64,000 nucleotides of DNA from an uncultured Clostridia bacterium (GTDB lineage: Bacteria > Bacillota > Clostridia > Lachnospirales > Cellulosilyticaceae): the NCBI GenBank assembly GCA_937981575.1, contig CALJNR010000001.1, forward strand, positions 1 to 64,000. The letters are read 5' to 3'. This document shows positions 34,021-42,967 of this stretch, one piece after another. Numbering within the stretch: the stretch's first letter is position 1; every line of letters begins with the position of its first letter. The notes beneath the pieces were generated by a model. The model made no database searches. It saw only the letters and a program-made list of their open reading frames with translations, and had not been told where the DNA came from. A program made the translations under genes and the position numbers.

Positions 34021-35667
34021 ATGGAAAAGATGCGGATGAATGTTTTGATATGCAGCGGAACAGGCTGTATGGCAAGTGAAAGTGAAAAGGTGATTAAAAA
34101 CTTAGAAGCCATTATTAAAGCAAGAGGCTTCGCTAATGAAGTAGAAGTGGTAAAAACAGGGTGCTTTGGATTTTGTGAGCAGGGACCAATTGTAAAGATT
34201 GAACCCGATAATGTCTTTTATGTAAGAGTAGGTCCTAAAGATGCTAAAGAAATTGTAGATGAGCATATTGTTAAAGGCAGAAGAGTAGAACGACTTCTCT
34301 ACAAAGATCCAAAAGAAAATAAACCTATCAGCAGACAGGAAGATATGCAGTTTTACAAAAAGCAGCTTCGGGTTGCTCTTAGAAACTGCGGCTTTATTAA
34401 CCCAGAAGATATCTATGAATACATAGCAGCTGGGGGCTATGAGGCACTGGGTAAAGCACTTTTAGAAATGACAAGAGACGAAGTGATTGAAGAAATTAAG
34501 GCTTCCGGGCTGCGCGGGCGCGGGGGCGGAGGTTTTCCTACAGGTCTCAAATGGGAAATCACAAAAAAACAAGAAAGTGAAGTGAAATTCATCATATGTA
34601 ATGCAGATGAGGGCGATCCTGGGGCATTTATGGACAGAAGCATATTAGAAGGGGATCCGCACAGTGTAATAGAAGCTATGGCAATTGGAGCGTACGCAAT
34701 TGGCGCAGACAAAGGCATCATTTATATTCGCGCAGAGTATCCGCTGGCCATATCCAGACTTACAACAGCCCTCAAGCAGGCAAGAGAAGCAGGACTTCTT
34801 GGCAAGCGGATCTTTGATACAGATTTTAACTTTGATATTGATATCAAATATGGTGCAGGCGCTTTTGTATGCGGTGAAGAGACAGCACTTATTAATTCAT
34901 GTGAAGGTAAAAGAGGAGAGCCAAATTATAAGCCGCCTTACCCTGCTCAGGAGGGGTATTGGGGACATCCAACCTGCGTAAATAATGTTGAAACCTTTGC
35001 TAATATCCCGGTTATTATTACAAAAGGAGCCCAATGGTTTGCTTCAATAGGAACTGAGAAAAGTAAAGGCACAAAGGTTTTTGCCCTTGCCGGCAAAATT
35101 AATAACGTAGGTCTCGTAGAAGTACCAATGGGCGTGACCCTCCGTGAAATCATTTATGGAATCGGAGGAGGCATTCAAGGAGGCAGAAAGTTTAAGGCCA
35201 TTCAAACCGGAGGACCATCAGGAGGGGTTTTAACGGAAAAAGACCTGGATGCACAGATAGATTATGACAGCCTGCTGGCAGTGGGGTCGATGATGGGTTC
35301 CGGAGGCATGATCGTTATGGATGAAACAGATAATATGGTGGATATTGCAAAGTTCTATTTGGAGTTTACAATGGATGAGTCCTGCGGCAGATGTACGCCA
35401 TGCCGCATCGGCACCAAACGCATGTATGAACTTTTAAATAAAATAACCAGTAAAAAAGGAACAATGGCTGATATAGATGCCTTGAAGCAGCTTGCTTATA
35501 TGATTAAAGACGGCTCGCTGTGCGGCCTTGGACAAACCGCTCCAAATCCGGTTATTAGTACGATGAAACATTTTTGGAATGAATATATGGATATTATAAA
35601 GGATGTTGATCATCCTCAGGGAGAAGGCCGGTATGTTCCAAAAAATAAAATTGGGATGAAATCCTAA
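34021..35667 (+). CDS. hndC: NuoF-like flavoprotein subunit of NAD(P)-linked hydrogenase
   Basis: About 548 residues. An N-terminal thioredoxin-like [2Fe-2S] domain (cysteines in 'CSGTGCMAS' and 'TGCFGFCEQGP') is followed by the NuoF core: the NADH/FMN-binding 'GLRGRGGGGFPTGLKWE' near residue 160, 'CNADEGDPGAFMDR', and the [4Fe-4S] ligands in 'SCGRCTPCRIG' with 'SLCGLGQ'. It oxidises or reduces NAD(P)H. The C-terminus stops soon after the N3-type cluster site, so the two-[4Fe-4S] ferredoxin tail found in Thermotoga HydB is missing; the downstream sequence shows no frameshifted remnant. ATG 34021 is 8 nt after AAGGAGG; a GTG at 33997 is weaker. Confidence 0.9.
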   Translation: MEKMRMNVLICSGTGCMASESEKVIKNLEAIIKARGFANEVEVVKTGCFGFCEQGPIVKIEPDNVFYVRVGPKDAKEIVDEHIVKGRRVERLLYKDPKENKPISRQEDMQFYKKQLRVALRNCGFINPEDIYEYIAAGGYEALGKALLEMTRDEVIEEIKASGLRGRGGGGFPTGLKWEITKKQESEVKFIICNADEGDPGAFMDRSILEGDPHSVIEAMAIGAYAIGADKGIIYIRAEYPLAISRLTTALKQAREAGLLGKRIFDTDFNFDIDIKYGAGAFVCGEETALINSCEGKRGEPNYKPPYPAQEGYWGHPTCVNNVETFANIPVIITKGAQWFASIGTEKSKGTKVFALAGKINNVGLVEVPMGVTLREIIYGIGGGIQGGRKFKAIQTGGPSGGVLTEKDLDAQIDYDSLLAVGSMMGSGGMIVMDETDNMVDIAKFYLEFTMDESCGRCTPCRIGTKRMYELLNKITSKKGTMADIDALKQLAYMIKDGSLCGLGQTAPNPVISTMKHFWNEYMDIIKDVDHPQGEGRYVPKNKIGMKS

Positions 35668-35681
35668 AGGGAGGCTTAATC

Positions 35682-37433
35682 TTGTCTGAAAAGAAAATGC
35701 TCAAAGTAATAATTAATGATCAAGAATTAATGGTGCCGGAAGGCATTACTATTTTAGAAGCGGCTCATCAGGCCGGGGTTCATATCCCTACATTATGCCA
35801 TTTAGATCTTCATGATTTTAAAATGGTCAATCAGACAGCATCGTGCAGAGTCTGTATGGTTGAAGCACCGGGTAGAAATACATTAGTCCCCGCCTGTGTG
35901 ACGAAAGTTTCAGAGGGCATGGAAGTAAGAACCGATTCAATTCGTGCGATTACTGCGAGGCGGATGGCCGTAGAACTTCTTTTATCTAATCATCCGAATG
36001 AATGCTTTACATGCCCTAAAAACCTTGAATGTGAACTGCAGGCACTAGCAGCTGAGCTCAATGTAAGAGAAATCAGATGGGAAGGCGACCGGATGGACTA
36101 TCCAAAAGACTTAACGAGTGATGCCATTGTCAAAGATGCCAACAAATGCATTTACTGCAGGCGCTGTGAAACAGCCTGCAATAAAGTTCAGACCTGCGGC
36201 ATACTTTCTGGCATCGGCCGCGGATTTGAAGCTTTTGTTGGGCCTTTTGGTAATATTCCTATGGTTGAATCTTCTTGTACCTATTGCGGCCAGTGTGTTC
36301 AGGTATGTCCAACGGCAGCACTTACAGAAGTTTACCATATGGATAAGGTTTGGGAGGCTATCAATGATCCTGATAAATATGTTATTGTGCAGACAGCCCC
36401 AGCTATTCGTGTAGCTATTGGCGAACTATTTGGCATGGAAGCTGGAACGATTGCAACAGGTAAAATGGTTACAGCGCTGAAACGGATGGGATTTGATGCT
36501 GTATTTGATACGGATTTTGGAGCAGACCTTACTGTTATGGAAGAAGCAGCAGAACTGATTTATCGGATCAAAAACAACAAAACACTTCCTATTTTAACAA
36601 GCTGTTGCCCAGCGTGGGTTAAGTTTATTGAGCACCAATTTCCAGAGCTTCTCGAAATCCCATCAACTTGTAAATCACCGCACATTATGTTCGGAACAAT
36701 TGCCAAAACCTACTATGCAGAAAAAAATAATATTGACCCTGATAATATTGTGGTTGTCTCAGTTATGCCGTGTATTGCAAAAAAAGCAGAAGCTAAGCGT
36801 CCAGAACTTACAAAGGATGAACACAATAATGTTGATATTGTCGTAACAACCCGGGAACTTGGTAAAATGATTAAAGAAGCAGGGATTGATTTTAAAAACC
36901 TTCCTGATACTGAATTCGACAAACCTCTTGGTGAGACAACGGGGGCTTCAGTTATATTTGGAACAACCGGAGGCGTTATTGAAGCAGCACTTCGAACAGC
37001 CTATGAATGGATGACAGGTGAAGAACTTAAAAATGTAGAGTTTGAGCAGCTAAGAGGACTGGATGGCGTACGAGAAGCAACTGTCGACGTCGGCGGAAAA
37101 GAACTCCATATTGGCATCGCCCATGGGCTAGGTAATGCACGTATTCTTTTAGAAAATATCCGTGATGGCAAATCCAAGTATCACGCAGTAGAAATTATGG
37201 CATGTCCTGGAGGATGTATTGCAGGAGGCGGACAGCCTTATCACCATGGAAATGATGAAATTGTTAAGAAAAGACAGCAAGATATTTATGATGAGGATAG
37301 AAGAAAGAAAGTTAGAAAATCTCATGAAAATAAAGAAATTCTAGAGCTTTATAAAGAGTACCTGGGTGAGCCATTTGGTGATCTTGCCCATAGGCTGCTG
37401 CATACTCATTATGAAGAACGGGAAAGGATATAG
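35682..37433 (+). CDS. hndD: [FeFe]-hydrogenase catalytic subunit
   Basis: Catalyses reversible H2 formation. The 583-residue order is an N-terminal plant-type [2Fe-2S] domain ('CHLDLHDF', 'ASCRVCMVEAPG'), a His-Cys3 cluster site ('HPNECFTCPKNLEC'), two [4Fe-4S] sites ('CIYCRRCETAC', 'CTYCGQCVQVCP'), then the H-cluster domain with L1 'TSCCPAW' (about residue 306), L2 'MPCIAKK' (about 361) and L3 'ACPGGCIAGGGQP' (about 507), and a C-terminal small-subunit-like tail. The size and domain set match HndD/HydA of NAD(P)-linked enzymes. The start is TTG, 7 nt after GGGAGG. Its TAG stop lies inside a short repeat element. The maturases HydEFG are not in the window. Confidence 0.95.
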   Translation: MSEKKMLKVIINDQELMVPEGITILEAAHQAGVHIPTLCHLDLHDFKMVNQTASCRVCMVEAPGRNTLVPACVTKVSEGMEVRTDSIRAITARRMAVELLLSNHPNECFTCPKNLECELQALAAELNVREIRWEGDRMDYPKDLTSDAIVKDANKCIYCRRCETACNKVQTCGILSGIGRGFEAFVGPFGNIPMVESSCTYCGQCVQVCPTAALTEVYHMDKVWEAINDPDKYVIVQTAPAIRVAIGELFGMEAGTIATGKMVTALKRMGFDAVFDTDFGADLTVMEEAAELIYRIKNNKTLPILTSCCPAWVKFIEHQFPELLEIPSTCKSPHIMFGTIAKTYYAEKNNIDPDNIVVVSVMPCIAKKAEAKRPELTKDEHNNVDIVVTTRELGKMIKEAGIDFKNLPDTEFDKPLGETTGASVIFGTTGGVIEAALRTAYEWMTGEELKNVEFEQLRGLDGVREATVDVGGKELHIGIAHGLGNARILLENIRDGKSKYHAVEIMACPGGCIAGGGQPYHHGNDEIVKKRQQDIYDEDRRKKVRKSHENKEILELYKEYLGEPFGDLAHRLLHTHYEERERI

Positions 37434-37471
37434 ATTCTAAATACCTTGAATTTAAAGATGTGAAATCTATA
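37429..37471 (-). repeat. Short derivative of the double-hairpin repeat (F), inverted orientation
   Basis: A 43-bp segment bounded by TATAGATT (37429-37436) and AATCTATA (37464-37471). Its right half is the complement of the first arm of the full copies (GATGTGAAATC). The hydrogenase stop codon TAG is part of its left end. Confidence 0.6.
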
Positions 37472-37484
37472 CCATAGTCCCATA

Positions 37485-37520
37485 CAAAGCACATGGAAAA
37501 TCAAAATGCCATGTGCTTTG
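37485..37520. other. Twelve-base-pair hairpin downstream of the hydrogenase operon
   Basis: CAAAGCACATGG (37485-37496) pairs perfectly with CCATGTGCTTTG (37509-37520). There is no T-tract on either side, so it is not a classical terminator; it may protect or end the hnd mRNA by another route. Confidence 0.5.
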
Positions 37521-37840
37521 CATGGTGAAAACGATGGGGGAGCTGCCAAATATCCAATAGAAATGCACATTTATGTAGAGTAGATGTTGGCAAATTTACA
37601 TAAGGTAGAGTGAAGAGGAAAGTAAAAACTGCTAAAAACGAATTATTTGATGAATTTTATGGAAAATTAAAAGAATAAGCATTATAATTAAAATAAGGTG
37701 CATAATTATTTTAGTATTTTCTAAAACAATTACTAAAAATGATTTATAATATTTGTCTATCATCATGTACTAAAGTTTTAGGTAGATGATTTTATTTACA
37801 CAGAGTTTGGACATGCTATAGATACTTAAGGAGGAGATAT
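37521..37840. other. 320-nt AT-rich region upstream of the c-di-GMP gene, no gene seen
   Basis: I looked for a c-di-GMP (GEMM) riboswitch and found no match. A possible promoter close to the gene is TTTACA with TATAGA about 16 nt later, but it leaves almost no leader. Nothing else can be named. Confidence 0.4.
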
Positions 37841-40702
37841 ATGTTATTACGAAAGAAGATTCCAATAACTATTATATCTTTAGTCACAATTCCGCTTATT
37901 ATACTAAGTATTATTGTTTATACATACACGTCAAGAGCGCTTATTGAAACCAATAAAACACGTATTAAAAATATATCTCAAATCGAGAGTGAAAACTTAA
38001 ATAACATTATAAGTTCACATACAAGGCAGCTTGAGCTTACGGCAAGAATGGGAGAAATAGTCGATTTATTTATTCTTGACGATAATAATATGCTGGCTGA
38101 TAATGATTGGATGGTGAGGGAAACAGCAAACCATGCCCTTGAAACGACGCTAGCTGAGTCCAAAGAACTTGACAATGCTTTTGCGGCCAATCTAGAAGGA
38201 AAAGTTATTCTTAGCGGGAGAAAGGAATTTCTTAAATCCAATATAAGCAGCAAACAGTATTTTGCAGATGCCCTTAGCGGGAAAACTGTCATCAGCAATA
38301 TCATTCAAGATAGTGACGAAGGGAAAAAAGTCGTTGTTATTGCAACGCCTATTCATAATGAAAAAGATAAGGTGATAGGGGTTCTAGGGCATACATTAAG
38401 TGTGGAGTACTTTAAAAACAAGATTGCCAACATTAAAATGAGTAACCAAGGCTATGCCTATATTGTTGATGCCGAAGGGATTATACTTGCACACCCAGAT
38501 CGGGAAAGAATTGGCACACGCATTGAGAATGATGTCATTTATAATATTGTTAAGGGAATTAAAAATGATGAAATGCCATTAGCAGGTGAAGGAACTTATT
38601 TCTATAGGGGTAAGCATAAATATATGGCATACAGCGTACTTCCTCAAATCAATTGGGTCATTGTGTTTGCGCAAAACCAAACCGAGATGAATGAGGCAGC
38701 AAGAATTGTATTTATTCTTATTTCCTTAACGACGTTAGGGTTTGTTATATTATCGCTGGCTATGAGTGTAGAAGTATCGAAGTCTATTACAGAACCTATA
38801 GATCAGCTCATAGGTACTATGGATAAGGCAGCAGAAGGAGACCTTACTTCTAAGTGTGAAATTGAATCTGAAAATGAGTTTGGTAAGCTCGCAAATAACT
38901 TCAATGCTATGCTTAGTCAGCTCAGCTCAAGTTATGATGAATTAAACTCCGTTTATAATCAGCTGAGTGCAGCTGAAGAAGAACTGCGGGCGCAATATGA
39001 TGAACTCCAAAAAAGTGGAGATGAGCTTAGGAAGAGTGAAGAAAAGTACAAGCTGGCTATTGAAGGCGCTAATGATATTATTTGGGAATGGGACCTTGAA
39101 AAGAAAATCTTTTATGTGTCAGATAAATGGAGTGATATTGTAGGGGGAGAACCTATTCAAAATCTGCCATTTGATAAATTCACAAAGCTTATTTACAAAA
39201 AGGATGTTCGAAAAGTTATTAAAAAGATGAAAAAACATATTAACCGTCATACAGAATTTTATAAAAGTGAATTTCGTATTAGATCAGAGAATGGTGAATT
39301 GATATGGCTGCTTGCAAGAGGAAAGGCTCTTCGGAACAAAGAAGGTAAAGTGATTAAAGTAGCAGGGTCTATGACAGATATTACGGAAAGAAAAGCAATC
39401 GAGAACAAGATTAAGGACATGGCTTACTATGACGCACTAACTAAGCTGCCAAATCGTATTTTATTTATGGAAAAACTAGAAACAGAGCTTAAAAGAGCCA
39501 AGGAGCAATATACATTCGGCGCAGTGATGCTGGTAGATCTGGATAACTTTAAAAATATCAATGATACCCTTGGGCATGACTATGGGGATAAGCTCCTTAA
39601 AGCTATTGCAGATGAGCTGCGCCTAATTATCACAGATAATAATATGGTCTGCAGATTTGGCGGAGACGAGTTTCTTGTACTTATTCCAGACGTAGGCAGC
39701 GAACGGGAAGTCACTGATTTTACGAAAAACATACTTAGTATTTTTGAAGATCCTTTTATCATTAATGACAAACTTACATACATTACGGCAAGTATCGGAA
39801 TATGTATTTATCCAAAAGATGCAGAAGATACTGGCACAATTCTAAAAAATGCCGATGTGGCTATGTATACAGCTAAATCTTTAGGCAAAAACATGTTTTT
39901 GTTTTTTGATGATGAAATGTCAAGTGGCCTTGAGCGCAAGCTCAAAATCGAAGCTATTTTAAGAGAAGCCTTACTTAATAACAGTTTTGAGCTTTATTAT
40001 CAGCCGCAGATTGATGTTAAGTACAATAAAATTATAGGTTTCGAAGCACTGCTAAGGCTTAATTCTAAGGAGTTAGGATTCATTTCTCCTGCTGAATTTA
40101 TTCCTATTGCAGAAGAAACAGGTATTATTAAGGAAATCGGAGCGTGGTGCCTAAAAACCGCTTGCATGAAAAATAAAGAATGGCGGGATAAAGGCTATGA
40201 TTTTGAATCGATAGCGGTTAATATATCTACGGTTCAATTTCAGCAAAACAACTTTATTGAAATCGTTACAAACATATTAGAAGAAACTAAACTTGAACCA
40301 GAGTTTTTAGAAATTGAAATTACAGAATCCGTATTAATACGTTCACTTGAGAAAAATATCGAAATCTTGGAGAGACTCCGAGAAATTGGCGTTAAAATTG
40401 CTCTTGATGATTTTGGAACAGGCTATTCTTCATTTAACTATTTAAGGATGCTTCCTATTAACACATTGAAGATTGACAAGTCCTTTATTGATGGGATCTG
40501 TTCAGGGCCAAAAGAAGAAGCCATTGCATACGGCATGATTCAGCTGGCCCATCAGATGGAGCTGGAGGTTGTCGCAGAAGGGGTAGAGGATGAAAAACAA
40601 TTGGAAGTCTTGCAGGCTAAAGAGTGTGACAAGGTCCAAGGGTATCTATTCAGTAAACCGCTTCCTGCTTATGCAGCAGAGCAGCTGATAGTGAATTTCT
40701 AA
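37841..40702 (+). CDS. Membrane sensor with dCache, HAMP, PAS, GGDEF and EAL domains
   Basis: A 953-residue c-di-GMP signalling protein. Order: membrane helix (about 8-30), extracellular dCache-like sensor (about 31-285), second helix (about 288-310), HAMP (about 310-365), coiled coil (365-400), PAS with the terminal 'GSMTDITERK' (about 403-520), GGDEF (about 526-690) and EAL (about 700-945). The diguanylate cyclase motif is intact ('FGGDEFLVLI', about residue 605) and the phosphodiesterase motifs are intact ('GFEALLRL', about 732, and 'DDFGTGYSS', about 855), so either or both activities are possible. AAGGAGGAG precedes the ATG. The gene is monocistronic, with a repeat copy and terminator behind it. 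Confidence 0.93.
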   Translation: MLLRKKIPITIISLVTIPLIILSIIVYTYTSRALIETNKTRIKNISQIESENLNNIISSHTRQLELTARMGEIVDLFILDDNNMLADNDWMVRETANHALETTLAESKELDNAFAANLEGKVILSGRKEFLKSNISSKQYFADALSGKTVISNIIQDSDEGKKVVVIATPIHNEKDKVIGVLGHTLSVEYFKNKIANIKMSNQGYAYIVDAEGIILAHPDRERIGTRIENDVIYNIVKGIKNDEMPLAGEGTYFYRGKHKYMAYSVLPQINWVIVFAQNQTEMNEAARIVFILISLTTLGFVILSLAMSVEVSKSITEPIDQLIGTMDKAAEGDLTSKCEIESENEFGKLANNFNAMLSQLSSSYDELNSVYNQLSAAEEELRAQYDELQKSGDELRKSEEKYKLAIEGANDIIWEWDLEKKIFYVSDKWSDIVGGEPIQNLPFDKFTKLIYKKDVRKVIKKMKKHINRHTEFYKSEFRIRSENGELIWLLARGKALRNKEGKVIKVAGSMTDITERKAIENKIKDMAYYDALTKLPNRILFMEKLETELKRAKEQYTFGAVMLVDLDNFKNINDTLGHDYGDKLLKAIADELRLIITDNNMVCRFGGDEFLVLIPDVGSEREVTDFTKNILSIFEDPFIINDKLTYITASIGICIYPKDAEDTGTILKNADVAMYTAKSLGKNMFLFFDDEMSSGLERKLKIEAILREALLNNSFELYYQPQIDVKYNKIIGFEALLRLNSKELGFISPAEFIPIAEETGIIKEIGAWCLKTACMKNKEWRDKGYDFESIAVNISTVQFQQNNFIEIVTNILEETKLEPEFLEIEITESVLIRSLEKNIEILERLREIGVKIALDDFGTGYSSFNYLRMLPINTLKIDKSFIDGICSGPKEEAIAYGMIQLAHQMELEVVAEGVEDEKQLEVLQAKECDKVQGYLFSKPLPAYAAEQLIVNF

Positions 40703-40712
40703 AAAAAGTATT

Positions 40713-40827
40713 TATAGATTTCACATTTTTATGTTCAAGTTATATTGAGGTGGGACGTGATGTGGAATCTTTTTGAAAAACACCTTTTAATAGATGAGTA
40801 TTTTAAGTTTTATGTTGTTTCTCTATA
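40713..40827 (+). repeat. Double-hairpin repeat, full copy D
   Basis: A 115-bp element from TATAGA to TCTATA. Hairpin one is GATTTCACAT (40717-40726) with ATGTGGAATC (40760-40769), where one A-T pair has become G-T. The end GTTGTTTCTC is identical to copy B, but the left arm of hairpin two is degraded. The most diverged full copy. Confidence 0.75.
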
Positions 40828-40867
40828 ATATAAGAATAAATAAGCACTGATGATTGTATTAATCACT

Positions 40868-40898
40868 TAAGAACTGGGCGTAAGCCCAGTTCTTTTTT
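40868..40898 (+). terminator. Intrinsic terminator after the GGDEF-EAL gene
   Basis: AAGAACTGGGC (40868-40878) and GCCCAGTTCTT (40883-40893) form an eleven-base-pair stem with a GTAA tetraloop, followed by five more T residues. Confidence 0.92.
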
Positions 40899-41148
40899 TG
40901 CAGAAATCATAATCTTTGTATTAAGAGTAATGGAATCCTAAGGGGGAGGGTCTTGGTTTTTTAATCATCTTTAATTCAGCATATACAGTAACGACAAAAC
41001 ATATTTTCTATCATATAAAAGATGAAACAATTCTTGTCAGGATGTACCCGTAGTTACCGATTTTTTTTATTTATAATTGTATAATCAGTAATAAAGAAGG
41101 TGCAAGCGAGCCTAAGAAATTTAACATCAAAGGATGGAGGTATGAAAG

Positions 41149-42171
41149 ATGGGTTATAGACTTACTACGACTCGATTTGATAAATATTTAACGAATTTAT
41201 CCGAAACATTTGATATATATGCGCCTGTCGTTCAAAAAGGGAAAGGAATGTATTCTGATACAGAGGTTGTGGGGTATGGTAAGATTACTTGTTTTGATGA
41301 AATAGTATTTGATAAAAAGTCTTATTATTCACCAAAGGAAGTCTTTTATCCTATTCGAGAAACCTTGTTCTATTTTTTAAATGATGAACTTAAAGAAGCC
41401 CCCTTAGATATAAGGCCAATTATCTTATTTGTAAGGCCTTGTGATATTAATGGCATTATGCGGCTTGATACAATGTTTTTAGAAAATGGGGGGATTAAGG
41501 ATTATTATTATTTAAGAAGAAGACAACTGCTTAAATTTATCATGATTGAATGCACTGAAGGATTTGATACGTGTTTTTGTGTGTCTATGGGAACGAATAA
41601 AACTGATCAGTATGACGGTGTTATACGGGTACAAGACGAAAAGATCTTATTTGATACAGATGATGAAAAACTTTTAACTTCTGCTTTAGAAGAAAATCCC
41701 AAAGAAGTGTTTACCCCAAGATTTATTGAAGAAAATAAGGTGAAGGTTACTATACCTGAGCCGGATTTAGTGACAAAAGACGTTTTTGAGCACGAAATTT
41801 GGACCGAATATACCCAAAGATGTATTGCATGCGGACGATGTAACACATCTTGTATCACGTGCTCATGCTTTACAATGCAGGATGTTAAATCCAGTGATAA
41901 TGATCATCTTGGAGAAAGAAGAAGAGTTTGGGCCGGCTGTCATGTAGATGGCTTTACAGATATGGCAGGGGGGCATAGCTTCCGCAGCAAAAATGGCGAG
42001 AAAATGCGTTTTAAAACAATGCATAAAATTAATGATTACTATAAAAGATTTGGCACACATATGTGCGTTGGATGCGGCAGATGTGATGATGTCTGTCCGG
42101 AGTATATATCTTTTTCAAAATGTATTAACAAGCTTAATGACATCATAAGTGAGGGGGGTTCAAATGATTAA
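41149..42171 (+). CDS. asrA: Anaerobic sulfite reductase subunit A
   Basis: The electron-transfer subunit of the NADH-dependent sulfite reductase that makes H2S. At 340 residues it is full length. It has [4Fe-4S] ligands in 'CIACGRCNTSCITCSC' (about residue 225) and 'CVGCGRCDDVCPEY' (about 305). The N-terminal domain resembles hydrogenase β-subunit/HdrC-like partners. ATG 41149 is 8 nt after GGAGG; the ATG just upstream at 41142 is out of frame and closes at once. asrB overlaps its end by 8 nt. Confidence 0.95.
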   Translation: MGYRLTTTRFDKYLTNLSETFDIYAPVVQKGKGMYSDTEVVGYGKITCFDEIVFDKKSYYSPKEVFYPIRETLFYFLNDELKEAPLDIRPIILFVRPCDINGIMRLDTMFLENGGIKDYYYLRRRQLLKFIMIECTEGFDTCFCVSMGTNKTDQYDGVIRVQDEKILFDTDDEKLLTSALEENPKEVFTPRFIEENKVKVTIPEPDLVTKDVFEHEIWTEYTQRCIACGRCNTSCITCSCFTMQDVKSSDNDHLGERRRVWAGCHVDGFTDMAGGHSFRSKNGEKMRFKTMHKINDYYKRFGTHMCVGCGRCDDVCPEYISFSKCINKLNDIISEGGSND

Positions 42172-42955
42172 TCCATATTTACCAAGACCTTATACGCTTT
42201 TAAACATTACAAAAGAAACAGAAATAGATTATACCTTTAAAGTAGCTTATAAAGGCAGCCTTATAGGCGGACAGTTTATGGAGCTTTCACTGCCTGGAGT
42301 AGGAGAAGCCCCTATATCTATCAGTGACTTTGATGAAACCTCGTTAGATATGACGATACGTAAGGTAGGCCGGCTGACAGATCAAATTTTCGAACTAAAG
42401 CCTGGAGATAAAATTTATATGAGAGGTCCTTATGGCAATGGATTTGATCTAGATCAATTTAAAGGGAAAGATTTAACTGTAATTGCAGGAGGAACCGGTC
42501 TTGCACCAGTTAAGAACCTCATACGTCATTTTATTATGCACCAAGAAGAAGTTCAAAGTCTTGAGATTCTTTTAGGTTTTAAAACGCCGCAAGATATTTT
42601 GTTTGGTGAAGAAATCAAGAAATGGGCCGATCAATGCCCGACTTACCTTACAGTAGATCAACGGGCTGAGTATTGGAATGGCCTAACGGGACTTATTACA
42701 AAACATGTCAGCCTGCTTAATCTTGAAAACATTAAAGAAAAAACAGCTGTTGTTGTAGGCCCTCCGATTATGATGAAGTTTATGACCCTTGAACTTTTAA
42801 AGCAAGGATTTTTAGAAGAAAACATTTGGGTTTCTTTTGAAAGAAAAATGAGCTGCGGCATCGGAAAATGCGGGCACTGCAAAATTGATGAGACCTATGT
42901 ATGTTTAGAAGGTCCTGTATTTAATTATATAAAAGCTAAAAATTTATTGGATTAG
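42164..42955 (+). CDS. asrB: Anaerobic sulfite reductase subunit B
   Basis: A 263-residue FAD/NAD(H)-binding subunit of the ferredoxin-reductase fold, similar to PyrK and sulfide dehydrogenase B. It has the NAD-binding 'VIAGGTGLAPVKNLI' and the C-terminal [2Fe-2S] cysteines in 'CGIGKCGHCKIDETYVC'. It feeds NADH electrons to AsrA and AsrC. ATG 42164 follows GAGGGGGG and overlaps asrA by 8 nt, indicating translational coupling. Confidence 0.95.
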   Translation: MINPYLPRPYTLLNITKETEIDYTFKVAYKGSLIGGQFMELSLPGVGEAPISISDFDETSLDMTIRKVGRLTDQIFELKPGDKIYMRGPYGNGFDLDQFKGKDLTVIAGGTGLAPVKNLIRHFIMHQEEVQSLEILLGFKTPQDILFGEEIKKWADQCPTYLTVDQRAEYWNGLTGLITKHVSLLNLENIKEKTAVVVGPPIMMKFMTLELLKQGFLEENIWVSFERKMSCGIGKCGHCKIDETYVCLEGPVFNYIKAKNLLD

Positions 42956-42967
42956 GAGGAAAGTGCA

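Noticed and set aside
35640-35690. Frameshifted remnant of the HydB ferredoxin tail between hndC and hndD
   Set aside because: There are only 14 nt between the genes and no cysteine-rich reading in other frames at the junction.
37521-37840. c-di-GMP riboswitch ahead of the GGDEF-EAL gene
   Set aside because: The conserved GEMM core could not be found.
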